Shown: positions 1 to 11,511, counted from the first letter of the stretch. The stretch is DNA of 64,000 nt from Anniella stebbinsi (GCA_029215795.1 JARDYH010000005.1:42228001-42292000), one strand, 5' to 3'. The notes: a model not told the origin generated them from the sequence alone. Numbers and translations: made by a program.

Positions 1-730
1 GAAAGGGAAGAGGGCAGCAGCAGTGTTGGGTCTTCCATGTGGAGGGTTTTCAAGGCTTCTAACTGAACACTCAACTGCCCCCCACCCCAGCCCCGGGACC
101 CAACTCGAGGCTTCCACTGGAATACTTGAAAAGGCTCTTTTGGACTGGATGCAAGGCTGACTGTACATCTTTAACATTAAGCTGCCTCAAGTGCCAGACA
201 TTTAGCCATTTGCATTAATCCTGACGATAAGCAACTGCAGTTCTTGAAGTCTTTTTGTTTTCTTTAAAATAGATCTGTTTAATAGTGACAATGGCCCCTA
301 TAAAAGTTTGCATTCCTGAAATGCATTTTTTAAAAAAAGATTAAGTGAAAATGTCAGAAAAAAAAGATAATCCTACATAATAGCCGTAATGACAAGGATT
401 TTATATTTCAGGATGACACGATGAAAATCTCCAGTGCCTTGCAAAAAGCAGTAAAATAATATATGGGAGGGAAGGAGAGAAAGCGAATGTGCCTGAATCC
501 AACTGTATTGTAAAGCAGTTTGAATAGTTTTCCTTTTAAAATTTGATGGCATCATTTGCTCCACAAAGCTCCTGAGACATACAAGGAGGAATGTCTGAAC
601 TTAATGCTTGGTGAGGTCCCACAAATCTGTACAAGGGAGATACAAGCAAGGCCGTAAGGGATGCCCTTCCTTTCGAATTTGCTTTATTATTCTTTCTAGG
701 CACCATTCTTAGAAGTAAAGGCTAGGGGCC
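1..730. other. Unique AT-rich sequence, nothing recognised
   Basis: No coding signal, inverted repeat or known repeat tail was recognised here. The only open frames are short and have stop-rich neighbours. Confidence 0.4.
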
Positions 731-731
731 A

Positions 732-843
732 TATCCAATGTAGAGTAGACCCACTGAAATGAATGGGACTCAAGTTAGTTGTGACTAACTTCAGTCTCAT
801 TCCTTTCGATGGGCCTACTCTATATAGGACTAACATTGGATAC
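732..843. repeat. Palindromic MITE-like repeat (ATCCAATGT ends)
   Basis: The two halves are imperfect reverse complements. They start near TATCCAATG and end near CATTGGATA, and both carry a GTAGACCCA-like block and a GTTAGT centre. A related unit is seen at 33001-33062. Similar palindromes are common in squamate genomes (general knowledge). The superfamily is not assigned. Confidence 0.65.
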
Positions 844-848
844 CACCT

Positions 849-1085
849 TAGGGATTTAGGAGAAATTCATTTCAGTTCAATTTTGACCAGAATTTACCCA
901 GTTTGCACCTCCCAGAACCAAACATGGACCTGAGTGTGATCTGTGGTTGAAGTCCATACATTTCCAAACTTCCAATGCAATGTGTGGAACAAGAAATGCG
1001 TTGGGGAAAAGAGTATATTTGAAAAATGTGCATGAAAGAATGCATGTGTTACTTTGGAAAATGTTTAGCATTTTGAATATTTTGG
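849..1085 (+). mobile_element. hAT-type non-autonomous element, 5' fragment
   Basis: It begins TAGGGATTTAGGAG and then follows the same body as the copies at 9161-10483 and 59720-60145: the GTTTGCACC/CCAGAA block, TGTGGTTGAAGTCCATACAT, and then GAAAAATGTGCA. The 3' terminal repeat is not visible, so the copy looks truncated. Confidence 0.55.
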
Positions 1086-2336
1086 AATAAGAATCACCAT
1101 TTTTGAAGTTTTATTATATTAACTACAAATTCTGAGAACTAACTACCTGGATTGTGTCAAGATTGCAGGTGTTAGATCAGCGATCCAACTGAAAGTGGGT
1201 TAATTTGTCACAAAATTATTTCTTGTTGGGTTAAAACAAGTGATGGCATCCAAATTCAGAATAAATTGGTTTGTCAGACAAATCGAGTAGGTTCACAATT
1301 CTTGAATATATAATAACTTTGATCAAATGAACTTTAACATTTTTGTAATTCAAATCAAGCATAATTTATCTCTTCTGCGCCTGTGCATTCTGCTTGGTTG
1401 ACATGACTAAGCAGCTGTACTCCACCATCTTTGAGCATGCTCACTTGTTTGTTGCTGCAACCCTTTCATTTCTTATGGAAATAGAAAAAGTCATGCTTGC
1501 AATGCCCATGCCTGGAACAATTTCAGTGTACCCTTTTAATTTGTCTTCGTTAGAGAAACCACTTAGTTTAAAAGTTTGGATGATGCTTGATTGACAAGAA
1601 ATGATTCTTGATTGACAAGAAATGGATATCACCAAGTACTGATCATTTATTCCTTCTTACTGATACTGGCCATTTTTGTCCAGTGCAACATTCAGTGATG
1701 TCCCTTTTCCAAACAAATAGCCCCCTGTAAACATGTCAAAGGAAATTAAGATGCTATAGCTGATTTAACTGTAATGAAATTATGGAGCCAGCCCTGTTTC
1801 AAAAATTAGTCACTGTATTTTCTGTGCCACTTGGAGCAATTAATCCTTCCTAAAATAAACAGGCTGATTCAAATTCCATTATCCTGACAGTTCACAATAA
1901 ACCCTGAGACCAGCGACTGGTTTTCTCTTTAGCTATTTGAACCGTTATAATTAATTCTGAATTTATGTCATTTGCTGGTAAATGTTATAATCACCTCATC
2001 ACTACTTAAGCAACTGCCAAACAGTTGCACTTCTCCAAAAAGCATACCAGGCCATGGGCTATAACTAAACTCTTTCACCAAATTGACTTTCATGGACTTC
2101 CGTCTCATGAGCAAAGCTCAGTATTGAGAAGTAAGGCTTCTTCGTGTTCTCTTGACTGCTAATTGCATAATAATATTTTGCAATATCAGGGATAGGGAAG
2201 GGAAGTATTGAACTGTGCCCTGTAATGTAACTTTGTTTTCAGTCTAAGTTTTCAAATAAAAGGAAGGCAATAGATCAGGAGGAACATTAATTTGTATATT
2301 GGAAAACAAGCTTACTACCTCTGGAAGAGATGTTAC
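1086..2336. other. Unique sequence, possible conserved non-coding patch at 1740-2040
   Basis: No repeat was recognised. About 1740-2040 is AT-rich, has several TAATTA/TAATTC-like homeodomain core motifs and lacks simple repeats. That is the look of vertebrate conserved non-coding sequence, but conservation cannot be judged from one genome. A tandem direct repeat, TTGATTGACAAGAAATG, occurs near 1587-1623. Confidence 0.3.
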
Positions 2337-2711
2337 TCAACCAGGGAGAAGAATGACAACTAGGTATTTTTGGAGGGGTAGATTTGGTAGCTCGGAGGAT
2401 GGCAACAAGGGAGAGGGCCTTTTCAGTGGTGGCCCCCTAACTCTGGAACGATCTCCCTGACAAGGCTCTCCTGGCGCCAACACTGTCATCTTTTCAGTGC
2501 CAGGTGAAGACTTTTCTCTTCTCCTGGGCATTTAATGGCATATGTTGAGCTTTTTAACTGACCCCTGGGCAGTTTAAATGATGTGTAGTTTGTTTTTAGG
2601 CTATTATGACTTAAAATTTTGTATATTGGTTTTTAAATGTTCAATGTTTTTAATTTTTAATTTTTGTAAACTGTCCAGAGAGCTTCAGCTATGGGGCGGT
2701 ATATAAATGTA
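2337..2711 (+). mobile_element. L2-type LINE, 3' end
   Basis: From about 2404 one frame reads TRERAFSVVAP, a stop, then LWNDLPDKALLAPTLSSF and QVKTFLF. This is the typical C-terminus of L2/CR1-superfamily ORF2 (a WN-LP block, then a K-LF block). The 3' untranslated part follows and ends in the module GTAAACTGTCCAGAGAGCTT / GGGGCGGTATATAAATGTAA, which recurs in many copies in this window. The copy is severely 5' truncated and non-functional. Confidence 0.85.
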
Positions 2712-2713
2712 AT

Positions 2714-2758
2714 GAAGAAGAAGAAGAAGAAGAAGAAGAAGAAGAAGAAGAAGAAGAA
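2714..2758. repeat. (GAA)n microsatellite at LINE tail
   Basis: About 15 GAA units directly follow the L2 3' module. They replace the more usual (TAAA)n tail of this family, so the tail itself has probably become the microsatellite. Confidence 0.95.
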
Positions 2759-2794
2759 AGAAACTGTCCAGCACTGGAGTCATAGACAACCAAG

Positions 2795-3157
2795 TAGGGA
2801 TGGATGAATCTGTCAATCTTGGCAAGGTGTCGATTTTCCCTACGACTGGTTTTTTTTTTTTTACCTTCCGCATATAAATGTGTGTTCTTGTGCACATTTT
2901 TCAACTGTATGTATTTTGGATGCATACAGCCATTGACCAAGGTATATTTGTGCACTTTTTGGAAATGTGTACATGTTTCAAATATGCACATGTAGTCAAA
3001 CATGTTTATTTTGTGGAATGCATTCCAAGCTTGGAAATGTATGGATTTCCAATCATAAATCATGTTCCGGTCTCCATTTGTTCCAGGAGATGCAAATTGG
3101 ATGAATTCATTTTAAAAAAAAAAAAATCTGACTGTGCAAATTTCTCACCCATCCCTA
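2795..3157. mobile_element. hAT-type non-autonomous element
   Basis: Terminal repeats are TAGGGATGG at the left and CCATCCCTA-like (ACCCATCCCTA) at the right. The flanking 8-mers CAACCAAG and CAATTAAG match at 6 of 8 positions, consistent with the 8-bp target duplication of hAT transposons. The body has repeated ATGTGCACAT-like blocks shared with other copies here. No transposase is encoded. Confidence 0.75.
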
Positions 3158-3165
3158 CAATTAAG

Positions 3166-3559
3166 CATCACTTAGTTTTAACAAATGATGGGCAAACTGA
3201 CCTTGTTCTAATTTCTAAGTGTTTGCCAAGAATTCAGCATTATAAAATCTCAGATAAAAGTTCTATGTTTTTATGAGATGTTGAAGTATTTTTGAATTTT
3301 TGCACATGTGCATCACCAAAGTGCATCTTGTGCTGGCCGTAATATGGTGTTCTTTTCCACCCTGCAGATTGATGTTGTGTGTCTCTAAGCATATGCATAT
3401 GCTCTCTGACTGGCTATTATGACATGTGTTTTGTTTACAACTCTAAATTGACAAGGAGGCACAGGTAGTTGAAGCAGAACAGGCTGCTGAAGCAGAATAC
3501 CAAAGGCAGTAACCATACTGGCTTTTTGTCATTATTTTATTGCTTTTCTGATCATGGTA
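3166..3559. other. Unique sequence, nothing recognised
   Basis: No repeat family or coding signal was recognised. Confidence 0.35.
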
Positions 3560-3672
3560 TGATATGTTTGAAACATGTTTTATGTTAGATAGTTACTTTT
3601 ATTGCTTCCATGAACTTTCATGGTTTTGTAAGCTGCCTCGTTATCCTAAAGGTGGGTTAGGCAAATAAAAAC
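3560..3672 (+). mobile_element. LINE 3' tail (L2/CR1-like)
   Basis: The segment GTAAGCTGCCTCG ... GGTGGGTTAGGCAAATAAAA has the GTAAGC-CGCC ... GGCGGG ... AATAAA arrangement of reptile LINE 3' ends. It is short and diverged. Confidence 0.45.
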
Positions 3673-3754
3673 ATAGTAAGAATAATGCATTCAGCATTGC
3701 AGATGCAGCTATGTGATTGCTGAAGCACACATCAAACTCAACTGGCAGTCCTAG

Positions 3755-3871
3755 GGCCTATCTACACTACTGCTTTAAAACGGTTTATAACAGTTTGAAA
3801 GCAGTTAATAATGGTTATTAACCGGTTTAAAACTGTTATAAACCATTTTAAAGCAGTGGTGTAGATAGGCT
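3755..3871. mobile_element. Short palindromic MITE (GGCCTATCTACAC ends)
   Basis: A 117-bp near-perfect palindrome with 13-bp ends GGCCTATCTACAC and GTGTAGATAGGCT, and an interior of TTTAAAAC/GTTTATAAC blocks. It is flanked on both sides by CCTAG (3750-3754 and 3872-3876). It belongs to the 13-member family set described in the findings. It has no coding capacity. Confidence 0.85.
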
Positions 3872-3912
3872 CCTAGTTGACTCCTTTGCCATCCCTTCCA
3901 CCTTGAAAAGTG

Positions 3913-4133
3913 GCCAGATCTACACCAAGCAGGATACAGCTGTCTGAAAATGGTATATAAAAGTCAGGAACCACACCAAGCAGGGTATAGTGGTATGAAA
4001 ACAGTGTATGGTATGTGTCAATGGGTCCCAAGAGTTGTCAGTGCACTTCAATACCACTGTAAAGCAGTAGTGTCGCGCCTGCCTTTTATATACCGCTTTC
4101 ATACCACTATATCCTGCTTGGTGTAGATCGGGC
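3913..4133. mobile_element. Inverted-repeat MITE (GCCAGATCTACAC ends)
   Basis: The ends GCCAGATCTACAC and GTGTAGATCGGGC continue into matched AAGCAGGATA / TATCCTGCTT arms. The flanks are AAGTG and CAGTG (4 of 5). The interior carries TATAAAAGTC/TTTTATATA segments also seen at 28237-28383. Confidence 0.85.
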
Positions 4134-4151
4134 CAGTGTTGAAATGTGACT

Positions 4152-4333
4152 TAAGAACATAAGAACATAGGTAGAGTCATATTGGATCAGACCAAGAGTT
4201 CATTTAGTCCAGCACTCTGTTCACACAGTGGCCAACCACCTGTCGGCCAGGGATCCAGAAGCAGGACACAGTGCAACAACAGCCTCCCATTGTTGAAAGA
4301 AGCACATACCCCCTTCAGCACTTGCTAAGAACT
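4152..4333 (-). mobile_element. CR1-type LINE 3' end, antisense
   Basis: It starts TTAAGAACATAAGAACAT and continues TTGGATCAGACCAA, CCAGCACTCTGTTCACACAG and TGGCCAACCA. This is the reverse complement of the 3' untranslated end also present at about 15600-15822, 27090-27297 and 61205-61425. It is 5' truncated, with no ORF. Confidence 0.85.
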
Positions 4334-5290
4334 ACATGCATCCATCCACTTAATCCAGATAAAATTTGCCACTTTGTGCGCATTGGACATGAATAGAGCA
4401 TGACGGTGTCCACAAATTCAAGACCAACAAACAACCTGAGGCAAATTTCAGCCTGAGAATTACCACCTTTCTATTTTAACTAAAGTCATAATTGCAATAT
4501 TATATTTCCTATCTTTTTGTAATAAACAGCCATTTTTCTTTGTTTTAAGATGATTTCATTGACCTAATCCATCCTCTCCAAATGAATATGTTCCTGCAAA
4601 TTAAAGCCGTCTATTTTCAGAATTGTTTAAGCAAATCCACACAGACTGTTTATCCTCAGTAGAAAGGGGCACAAGAAAATGTTCTGAATCAATACATCTT
4701 TAGTGTTTATTAAAAAAAAGAAGAAAAATAAAAAACCCTCCAAACTGCATGTGTAATGGTTATGTATTAAGCATCCATATGATGGAAAAACATAATACCA
4801 TTAAGAGTGGCTTTTAATGTAAAGTCCATGCCAAATAGACTTCCATAATTTCTCTTTTAAACAACATGAAGTTAATAAGGCAAAGTGTATTTTTGGCGGT
4901 CTCACTACAGCAATCCTTGTAAATTCCCCACTGAGGTGTTCGCTACAGCATGGATACAGTCCAAGAAACAGCAAAGGTGAGCTCTTCCAAACATAGCCTG
5001 TTTCTTGCTGAGACTCCTTGGGAAGAAAGTGATTTTTATAATCCAGTGATCTGGCTGTTTAGGGCAAAATTCACCAGTGCTAAAGGGCAAGTCCAGGAAG
5101 ATGCACTATATTTCAAGCCATAAAAACTGAAGGAGGGGTGTTTTTAGGCCTGGGCTTATCAGTCCCCAGCTCTGAATCTATTTCCCAGGGACATTGATCT
5201 ATTCAACAAAGCTCAGAGTGTCCCTTAGTGCCAATTGAAGGGTTTTTCTCTCTGCTTGATTGTCCTGCATGGGCAACTTTCAAGGACAAT
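4334..5290. other. Unique sequence, nothing recognised
   Basis: AT-rich non-repetitive DNA without a supported ORF or structured repeat. Confidence 0.35.
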
Positions 5291-5527
5291 AGCTGCTGGA
5301 GACAGAAGGCTTAACTACCTCTGCATTCAAGAAGGCGGTTAAGACACATCTTTTTAATTGGATTTTTAATAAGTTGTGAATAGTTTTAAAGATTGATTTT
5401 AACATTTTACTATGTTTTTATTTGCTTGTGACATGAGTTTTCTGAGTATTATTATTTTTGCAAGCCACCATGATTGGATTTTCCTCAGAAAGGCATTATA
5501 GAAATGTTTTAAATAAATAAAAAATGA
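5291..5527 (+). mobile_element. LINE 3' end (L2/CR1-like, second tail type)
   Basis: CATTCAAGAAGGCGGTTAAG ACACATCTTTTT reads as the FKKAVKTHLF-like end of an L2 ORF. A tail follows with CAAGCCACCATGATTGG, then AGAAAGGCATTATAGAAATG and TTTAAATAAATAAA. Only the last part of the element is present. Confidence 0.6.
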
Positions 5528-6985
5528 ATGAATGATAAACTTTCCCCTTCCCAAATATTGCATGCCCTGGTCTCCCAAAAATCTTCCCCTGTATGGCAAC
5601 TAAGCTTAGGAAGTAAAAAAAAAAGTTCTATTGGTTTTTATTTCGTTTGAATTGACTAGAATGAGAAATTAATTTTTCTACTTTTGCCTCCTGTGAAATT
5701 TAAGTAAATCCTAGTAATTATTTCTAAATCTGCATATATAGATATAAATTATCATCTGCCGATTTAGGCAGACTTGTGCATCTGGTCACCAGATCTTTTA
5801 AGTGCTTAGCAATGCCTCTGAGCTCATGTTTCAACCATGGGAGAAACGAAGAGCTCATTCACTCCAATCTAGGTTTTGGGGAGAGGGAAGTTTTCTCCAT
5901 GTGTGCAAATGGACATAGGAATGAGCAAGCACTTCTATCTGCACTTGTGTACACCCTTAGCAGTTGGAATACCTATGGTGCCCACATACACATGCACACA
6001 GACACGTACACACACATAATGACATGGAGTATACAGTGGTTCGGGAATGGCAGCCTCCCACCCCCCAAGTCTCCTAGCAGGATAACCTGCCATTCTGGGT
6101 TGCTGTTCCATCTCTGGTCCACACTCGTGCACCAGTTATTCTTGGTTACAGAGTGCAGAATTTCCGAGGCATCCCTGAAATCCTACAGTGTGAAATACCA
6201 GCCTAAGAGATGTTACAATAGAGAATTAAACTGAGCCACCTAAGCCAATTATGTGCATCTTTACTATGGACTTGGACCTTTAGGGCATATCCTGTCCCCC
6301 CCCCTCCAGAGGTGATTCTTCATTTTTAAAAATTAATCTAAAAGGCAAAACACACACACACACACACGTATACCAAGTATATGTGTGTTCAGAAATTTTG
6401 GTATTTAATTTAGGATCAGCATAAGCTGTACTCTTCATAGTTATTTCCAAAGTATTCTTAGGTTGTGTTCATCACTTAAGCCAAATCAAATGTTGGTTAA
6501 TGTGGCTAAGTTTTACGGGAGCTGCTAAAATAAAATTACATAAAACAGAGAAGATGGAAATAAGGTTTATAAACCACATCATGCCTTCTTCCTTCACTAT
6601 TTGAAGCTAATGGAAAGTATTAGGATGTTCTGTGTAAACAGATTGCATGTGCATTATAAAACACAAACAGAGGCAAACAAGTGTAAATGTTGTGTCTGTA
6701 TTAGAGGCGGAAAATAAACTAAGGTTGTGCGTCTGACCTTGCACACACATTGATCATCTGGGCTGGTCAACAGGGCTCCCCCCAAAGGGGGGGCTGAGTC
6801 ACACCTTCAAATTCCTTTGCATCCATCATGGTCATTGGATGGCTTTGTAAACGTCGCCATTTCTCAGAGTTGTTGTGGGGCTAGAATTCTTTGATTTACA
6901 TGGTGAAAGGGTAAGATGCAAATTTAACAAATGATTTCAGACCTTTCTATACTCAGACTGTGTGTCTAATTTAAAAACCCGTCTC
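5528..6985. other. Mostly unique sequence with a (CA)n run
   Basis: No recognised gene or transposon. A (CA)n run occupies about 6349-6367. An open frame of about 150 codons at 5776-6234 shows no recognisable motif and crosses a (CA)-rich segment, so I do not call it. Confidence 0.35.
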
Positions 6986-6989
6986 TCAG

Positions 6990-7082
6990 CCAGGGCTTGT
7001 GTAGCCCCTCCAAATGTTTTGACCAACAACTCCAATCATCCCTTCACCATGGGCTGTGCTGGCTAGGGCTAGGGAGGGGCAA
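6990..7082. repeat. Fragment of CCAAATGTTTTGACCAACAAC palindromic repeat
   Basis: CTCCAAATGTTTTGACCAAC, AACTCCAATCATCC and CCATGGGCTGTGCTGGCT are diverged parts of the palindromic repeat that is more complete at 54682-54817. A further fragment lies at about 7540-7585. Confidence 0.5.
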
Positions 7083-7212
7083 ATCTTTCAGTTTTGGTTT
7101 ATTCCACATCCAAATTTTTGAAAACTCATGTTCTTTCTCTCCCAAATATAAAGAACTTTGGTAAGTTTTTATCAAACATGAACTGAAACAATAAAAATCC
7201 TCATCCATGTGT
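7064..7212. mobile_element. Possible short hAT-type remnant
   Basis: It begins TAGGGAGGGGCAAATCTTTC and contains the AAACTCATGTTCTTTCTC and CTTTGG blocks typical of the TAGGGATG group. It ends near CCTCATCCATG. No duplication was found. Confidence 0.35.
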
Positions 7213-7382
7213 GCCAGCCAATTTCAATAGGTACCACTTCCCTGTATGAAGAGGACCTTAATGTACCAGCCTGACATGCAGCTGTTAAAGTTGAGGACCC
7301 TGTCTGAAAAAAAGTGGCAACTCTAATACAATACTAATATGGTTGAATACACAGGAATTCCAAGCCAGACGTTTTGAGCATT

Positions 7383-7607
7383 GAGCCAGGATGGACAAAT
7401 CTATCAGTTTCAGTTTCTGTCAGTTTCAGATTGTTTAAAAACTCAAGTTCTTTTTGTCCTGAAAATGGAGTACGTTGTGAATTTTGGTGAATTCTGACCA
7501 AAACCAAAGTAAAATTAAATTCTCACCACCTCTACATAGAGCTGATGGGAATTGTAGGTCAAAACATCTGGAGGGCCATAAGTTGCCCATCCTTGCTCTA
7601 AGCCATA
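7383..7607. mobile_element. Decayed hAT-type remnant plus palindrome fragment
   Basis: From AGGATGGACAAATCTATCAG to TCTCACCACCTCTAC the sequence resembles a short internally deleted TAGGGATG-group element. Directly beside it, GCTGATGGGAATTGTAGG and ACATCTGGAGGGCC are part of the same repeat as 54682-54817. Confidence 0.4.
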
Positions 7608-8263
7608 TCATATTTTCAATAATAAGAGATTGTGGCATATCATCTAGGAAATTCAAGTTGTAGACACTTCCACAAGATACAAGGGTCTTTTTTTAAGTAT
7701 AAGAACAGAAAGATTTGTACATGTGGATGAACTGAAGTTGCATCTCATAATATAATTGGCCATACTTGGAAGTTTTACAGAGATCAATGAGTCTTATATC
7801 CATGTATATGTATCAGAAGGGAAAACATTTTTAGACTTTATATCTTGATCAACGATAGATTCCCTAAAGACTGAACTAATCACCCCCTTTTTCCTTCTGT
7901 CCTTTTTGGTGTTGTCAAGAGTTCCTTGAGTAGTCCTGGGCCTAATCATATGTTCTTCCACCCTCACCAAAGCTAGACTTACTTCAGGATCAATAGATGG
8001 CAAGTATTATTTGCAGAAAAAATGGCACATAATTTTTGAATAATTCCAGAATTTATAAAGCTTTTGATCCAAGTTAAACGACACCTTAACATTATTTAGT
8101 CTGCAGCAATCTGCACTGTGATCAATGTAGAGCTGAACAAGGTATTACATATTTCACATTGTAGAAAACACAAAGTCTGGAAATGCTTTGGTGAGCTAAG
8201 TAACTCACACTCAGAGGGCTCAAGGGACAAAGGGGGTGGAGAAAAACCTAGCAATATAAGCAA

Positions 8264-8308
<45 letters not shown>

Positions 8309-9160
8309 TGAATGAATAGTCTTTGGCTGATGGTGGTTATGTGACATGGCCAAGATCATGTCATGCCACAATGTGCCAGGAACGAAACCAAGATAGGTGA
8401 GGCAACATCAATCTAGGACAGGTTCTGAAGGGGTGTATATGTGTGTATACATGCATATGCAAGAATTTTATTTTTCTACATTTCGCAAATAGAACCGGGC
8501 CCCTGCTCCCAGAAAAAAAAAAAGACAAGTCAAGAAAAGTTGTTTACCTCTTAAATATTGTTATTCTTATTGCAAGCAAAAGCACATTTAAGAAACCCAG
8601 TAGCAGAATCAGTGTTAAGATTCTTGAATCTTTGGTCAGAGGTCCTCTGCTTTCTCCCTGTGAACACCCTTCCTTGCCTCGCCATCCATGCCGTGTTCAC
8701 ACAGATTGCCATTAACATGAATGGAGCTTTTGTCCAATTCATTTTGAGTTTCCTTCTCGCCACAAATGTTTTGAAAAGCAATTAAGTTATTTAAAAAAGT
8801 AGCCAGCATGCCTGTTCTTGAACAGTAGCTACATTTAAAGCCAGTAACCCTTGCTGCTCCACTTTATTTTTATTCAGAAGGAATTTTTCAGTTTTGGTCT
8901 GCAGCATAACTGTCCCCACATCAGATTTCTGACAGAAGAATATCTACCATTGAGCCGTAACAGGATGAAGGACTGGTAGCTCCATTTCAGAAATAATTAG
9001 ATTGAAGCAGTTCTATGGGCCTAACTGAAGCAATCATAGATACTGGTAGAGAATCCTGGGGGAAATCTATCCCCCATGCAGAGATGGCCCAGAGCATGTT
9101 GGTGCTGGAGGCAAAACATCCAAATACCAGCTCAGTGGTCAAAATGTCATAATAAACTAA
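7608..9160. other. Mostly unique sequence
   Basis: No gene or transposon recognised apart from the TA microsatellite listed separately. Confidence 0.35.
8266..8305. repeat. (TA)n microsatellite
   Basis: About 20 uninterrupted AT dinucleotides followed by three GAAT units. It is likely to be length-polymorphic and self-pairing. Confidence 0.95.
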
Positions 9161-9227
9161 TAAGGATGTATGAGAATTTTTATTTTATCAGGATTTACCC
9201 AGTTCACACCTTCTGAATCCAACACGG

Positions 9228-9621
9228 GCCGGATCTACACGTCGTCCTCGATGCACCCTCCCTGCGCCACAAGCCGCTTTGGAGCGCTACATTTCGACTA
9301 GTGTGGCTCAAACCTTGGAGGCTCTGCTCAAGCTCTTGCCGCCGCCGCCCTTTCATCCCGGTGGGTCCCAGGGAGGGAGGAAGGAGGGTTGTAAACAAAA
9401 GCTAGCAATTGGAAATCCCTCTCCCAATCACTGGCTTTTGTTTACAACCCTCCCCCCTCCCTCCTCCCTCCCCAGGACCGGCCTGGATGAAAGGGCGGCG
9501 GCCACGGTGGCGTGGGCACAGGCAGAGCCTCCAAGGCTTGAGCCACACTAGATGAAATGCAGCGCTCCAAAGCGGCTTGTGGCGCAGGGAGGGCGCATCG
9601 AGGACGACGTGTAGATCCTGC
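9228..9621. mobile_element. GC-rich inverted-repeat MITE (GCCGGATCTACAC ends)
   Basis: The ends GCCGGATCTACAC and GTGTAGATCCTGC lead into long arms containing GTCGTCCTCGATGC and GCATCGAGGACGAC. The flanks are CACGG and CATGG (4 of 5). The uninterrupted sister copy at 849 has CATGG at the matching host position, which supports CATGG as the target. The interior holds a second inverted pair around TTGTTTACAACCCTC. Confidence 0.85.
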
Positions 9622-9858
9622 CATGGACTTGGACACAATCTGTGATTGAAGTCCATACATTTTCAAGCTTGGATGAAAAAAGGGTACTTTTGAAAAATGT
9701 GCACAAATGCACTTTAAAAAATGGGAGAAGAATGTGCACATTTCAAAGACGAGCACAATTGATGATTACATTTGGACACAAATAAGCACAAAAATGCAGA
9801 TGGATTTTCATTCGAAAATATTTTTTTTAAAAAAGCTTGGAATCTGATATGGACTCAA

Positions 9859-10426
9859 CAACAGCAACAACAACAACAATAACAACAATCATAAATTTAT
9901 TTCTTACCCGCCTCTCCCTCTGGATTGAAGCAGGGTGCAACAACAAATACAAAACACCTTACAATACGTATGACCAATTAAAAGCATGCAAAATGAATTT
10001 ATTATTAAAAGGCATCTTAAAATTCGACTGGGTAGGCCTGCCGGAAGAGATTAGTCTTTATGGCTTTCTTAAATTCAAGAAGACTGTTAAGTTGGCGAAT
10101 CTCTTCTGGCAGGCCATTCCACAGTCTGGGAGCGGCAGAAGAGAAGGTCCTCTGGGTAACAGTTGTCAACCTAGTTTTGGCTGACCGGAGTAAATTTTCC
10201 CCAGAGGACCTGAGTATGTGGAGCGGATTGTACAGGAGAAGGCGATCCCACAGGTAACTTGGACCCAAACCATGTAGGGCTTTAAAGGTAATAACCAACA
10301 CTTTGTATTTCACCCGGAAACTAATTGGCAGCAGGTGGAGTGATTTTAAAGCTGGTGAAATATGGTCACCCCTAGATGTACCGGTGACCAACCTGGTTGC
10401 TGTATTTTGAACTAGCTGAAGTTTCC
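9859..10426 (-). mobile_element. L2-type LINE 3' end, antisense
   Basis: The 3' tail lies at the left as CAACAACAACAATAAC and ATAAATTTATTTCTTACCCG. ORF2 C-terminal sequence runs leftward from about 10391. The tail type (CTTACCCGCCTCTCCCTCTG) differs from the GGGCGGTATA tail of other L2 copies here and matches 39583-39655, so two L2 subfamilies are present. Confidence 0.85.
10017..10391 (-). pseudogene. L2 ORF2 C-terminal fragment, open for 124 codons
   Basis: The antisense frame reads SLHLLPISFRVKYKVLVI, then TFKALHGLGPSYLWDRL, and later AAPRLWNGLPEEIRQL and FKKAIKTNLFRQAY. These blocks are the diagnostic C-terminal tail of L2/CR1-superfamily LINE polyproteins, which lies downstream of the reverse transcriptase. 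No endonuclease or RT catalytic motif is present, so the product would be inactive. The methionine at the upstream end is accidental: the true protein start is missing because the insertion is 5' truncated. The unbroken frame suggests a relatively young copy, in line with its position inside an older hAT element. Confidence 0.85.
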
Positions 10427-10491
10427 AAGCAAGCTTTGATATGAAATTTGGGAAGCTTGGGTTTTGCTGATTCAGACATCCTACAAACTAA

Positions 10492-11300
10492 ATAATTGAC
10501 CATTTGCTATCTTTTATCAGTATGGCAAAATCTGCCACCTCACCTTGCATAACATTAGGGCCAGCCCTGTCTTCCTGCCTACCTTTTGCTAGATAAGAAA
10601 CAGCCTCACTGAAGCCATATGCCACCTTCAGAGAACAGAGCTTAGATTTATGATATCTTTTTTCTTTCAAGAGTCAGCAGTTTACAATTTTGAGCTAATC
10701 TCGGAATAACAACAATGCAATTGGTGGTAAGATGGGGACTTCCAGCAAAGGATTTGTATTTTGCATTTATATCCCATGAAGGAGAAGGAACGGAATTAGT
10801 AGTCATAGTGCAGGGTTATGTGAAGTACAGAAGTTGAACTCTAATGCTTGGTCCAGGTCACAGGAGCATGACAATTGCACATCTATACAATCTTCCTCGT
10901 AAAAGATTGGGCTTTGTTGCTCTTTAGATCATCACTGATTATGGGATGTTCCACATGGACGTTTATGCATACATAACACCAATTTCTTTCTCTTTGTTCT
11001 GCAGGTTCTCTCAGTTTCAGTCAGTCAGTTGTGGTGGTGGTGTTTACTTAACAATAGCAACAGCATGCTAGGCAATGAATACAAAAGAATTACATTAGAA
11101 TCTGGAATTGCTGTGCTGTGTGATGAATTTTCTCCATCCCACACTGACTCCTTGATATGACATTTTACAAGTGTTCCATTGATTTGTCCCTCTTGTGAGT
11201 GGAGTGGTGGTGGTGAAATAGCTGATTTGCACTACACATTCCCTTATCTTACTGAGATAAAGCATGTAAAATACTTTGGGCAAAACAAAATGTTTCATAA
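10492..11300. other. Unique sequence, nothing recognised
   Basis: No recognised repeat or coding segment. Confidence 0.35.
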
Positions 11301-11309
11301 ATGGAAAGA

Positions 11310-11319
11310 ATATTTATTT

Positions 11320-11356
<37 letters not shown>
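11310..11356. repeat. (TTTA)n microsatellite, possible LINE tail
   Basis: About ten ATTT units are followed by ATACGTCTATACCACAC, which may be a decayed antisense L2 tail. Confidence 0.8.
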
Positions 11357-11511
11357 TATACGTCTATACCACACAATAGCCAAAACCTTCTACCATTATG
11401 GCATATAATAATCACTCATATATTTATTTTGAGTTACTGTATATCCCACTTTAAAAAAAAAAATTTAAAAACACGTAAACATACATTAAATATGTTCACA
11501 ATGAAACTCAG

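Larger units (their letters stand above)
9161..10483 (+). mobile_element. hAT-type element interrupted twice
   Basis: The left end TAAGGATGTATGAG and right end GACATCCTA are flanked by TAAACTAA (9153-9160) and CAAACTAA (10484-10491), a 7 of 8 match. The element body appears in three pieces: 9161-9227, about 9622-9858 and about 10427-10483. They are separated by a MITE (9228-9621) and an antisense L2 (9859-10426). Once the inserts are removed about 350 bp remain, which agrees with the 360-430 bp of sister copies such as 59720-60145. This is a clear three-layer nest. Confidence 0.8.

Noticed and set aside
5776..6234. 152-codon open frame
   Set aside because: No recognisable domain and crosses a CA-rich stretch; opposite strand also open.
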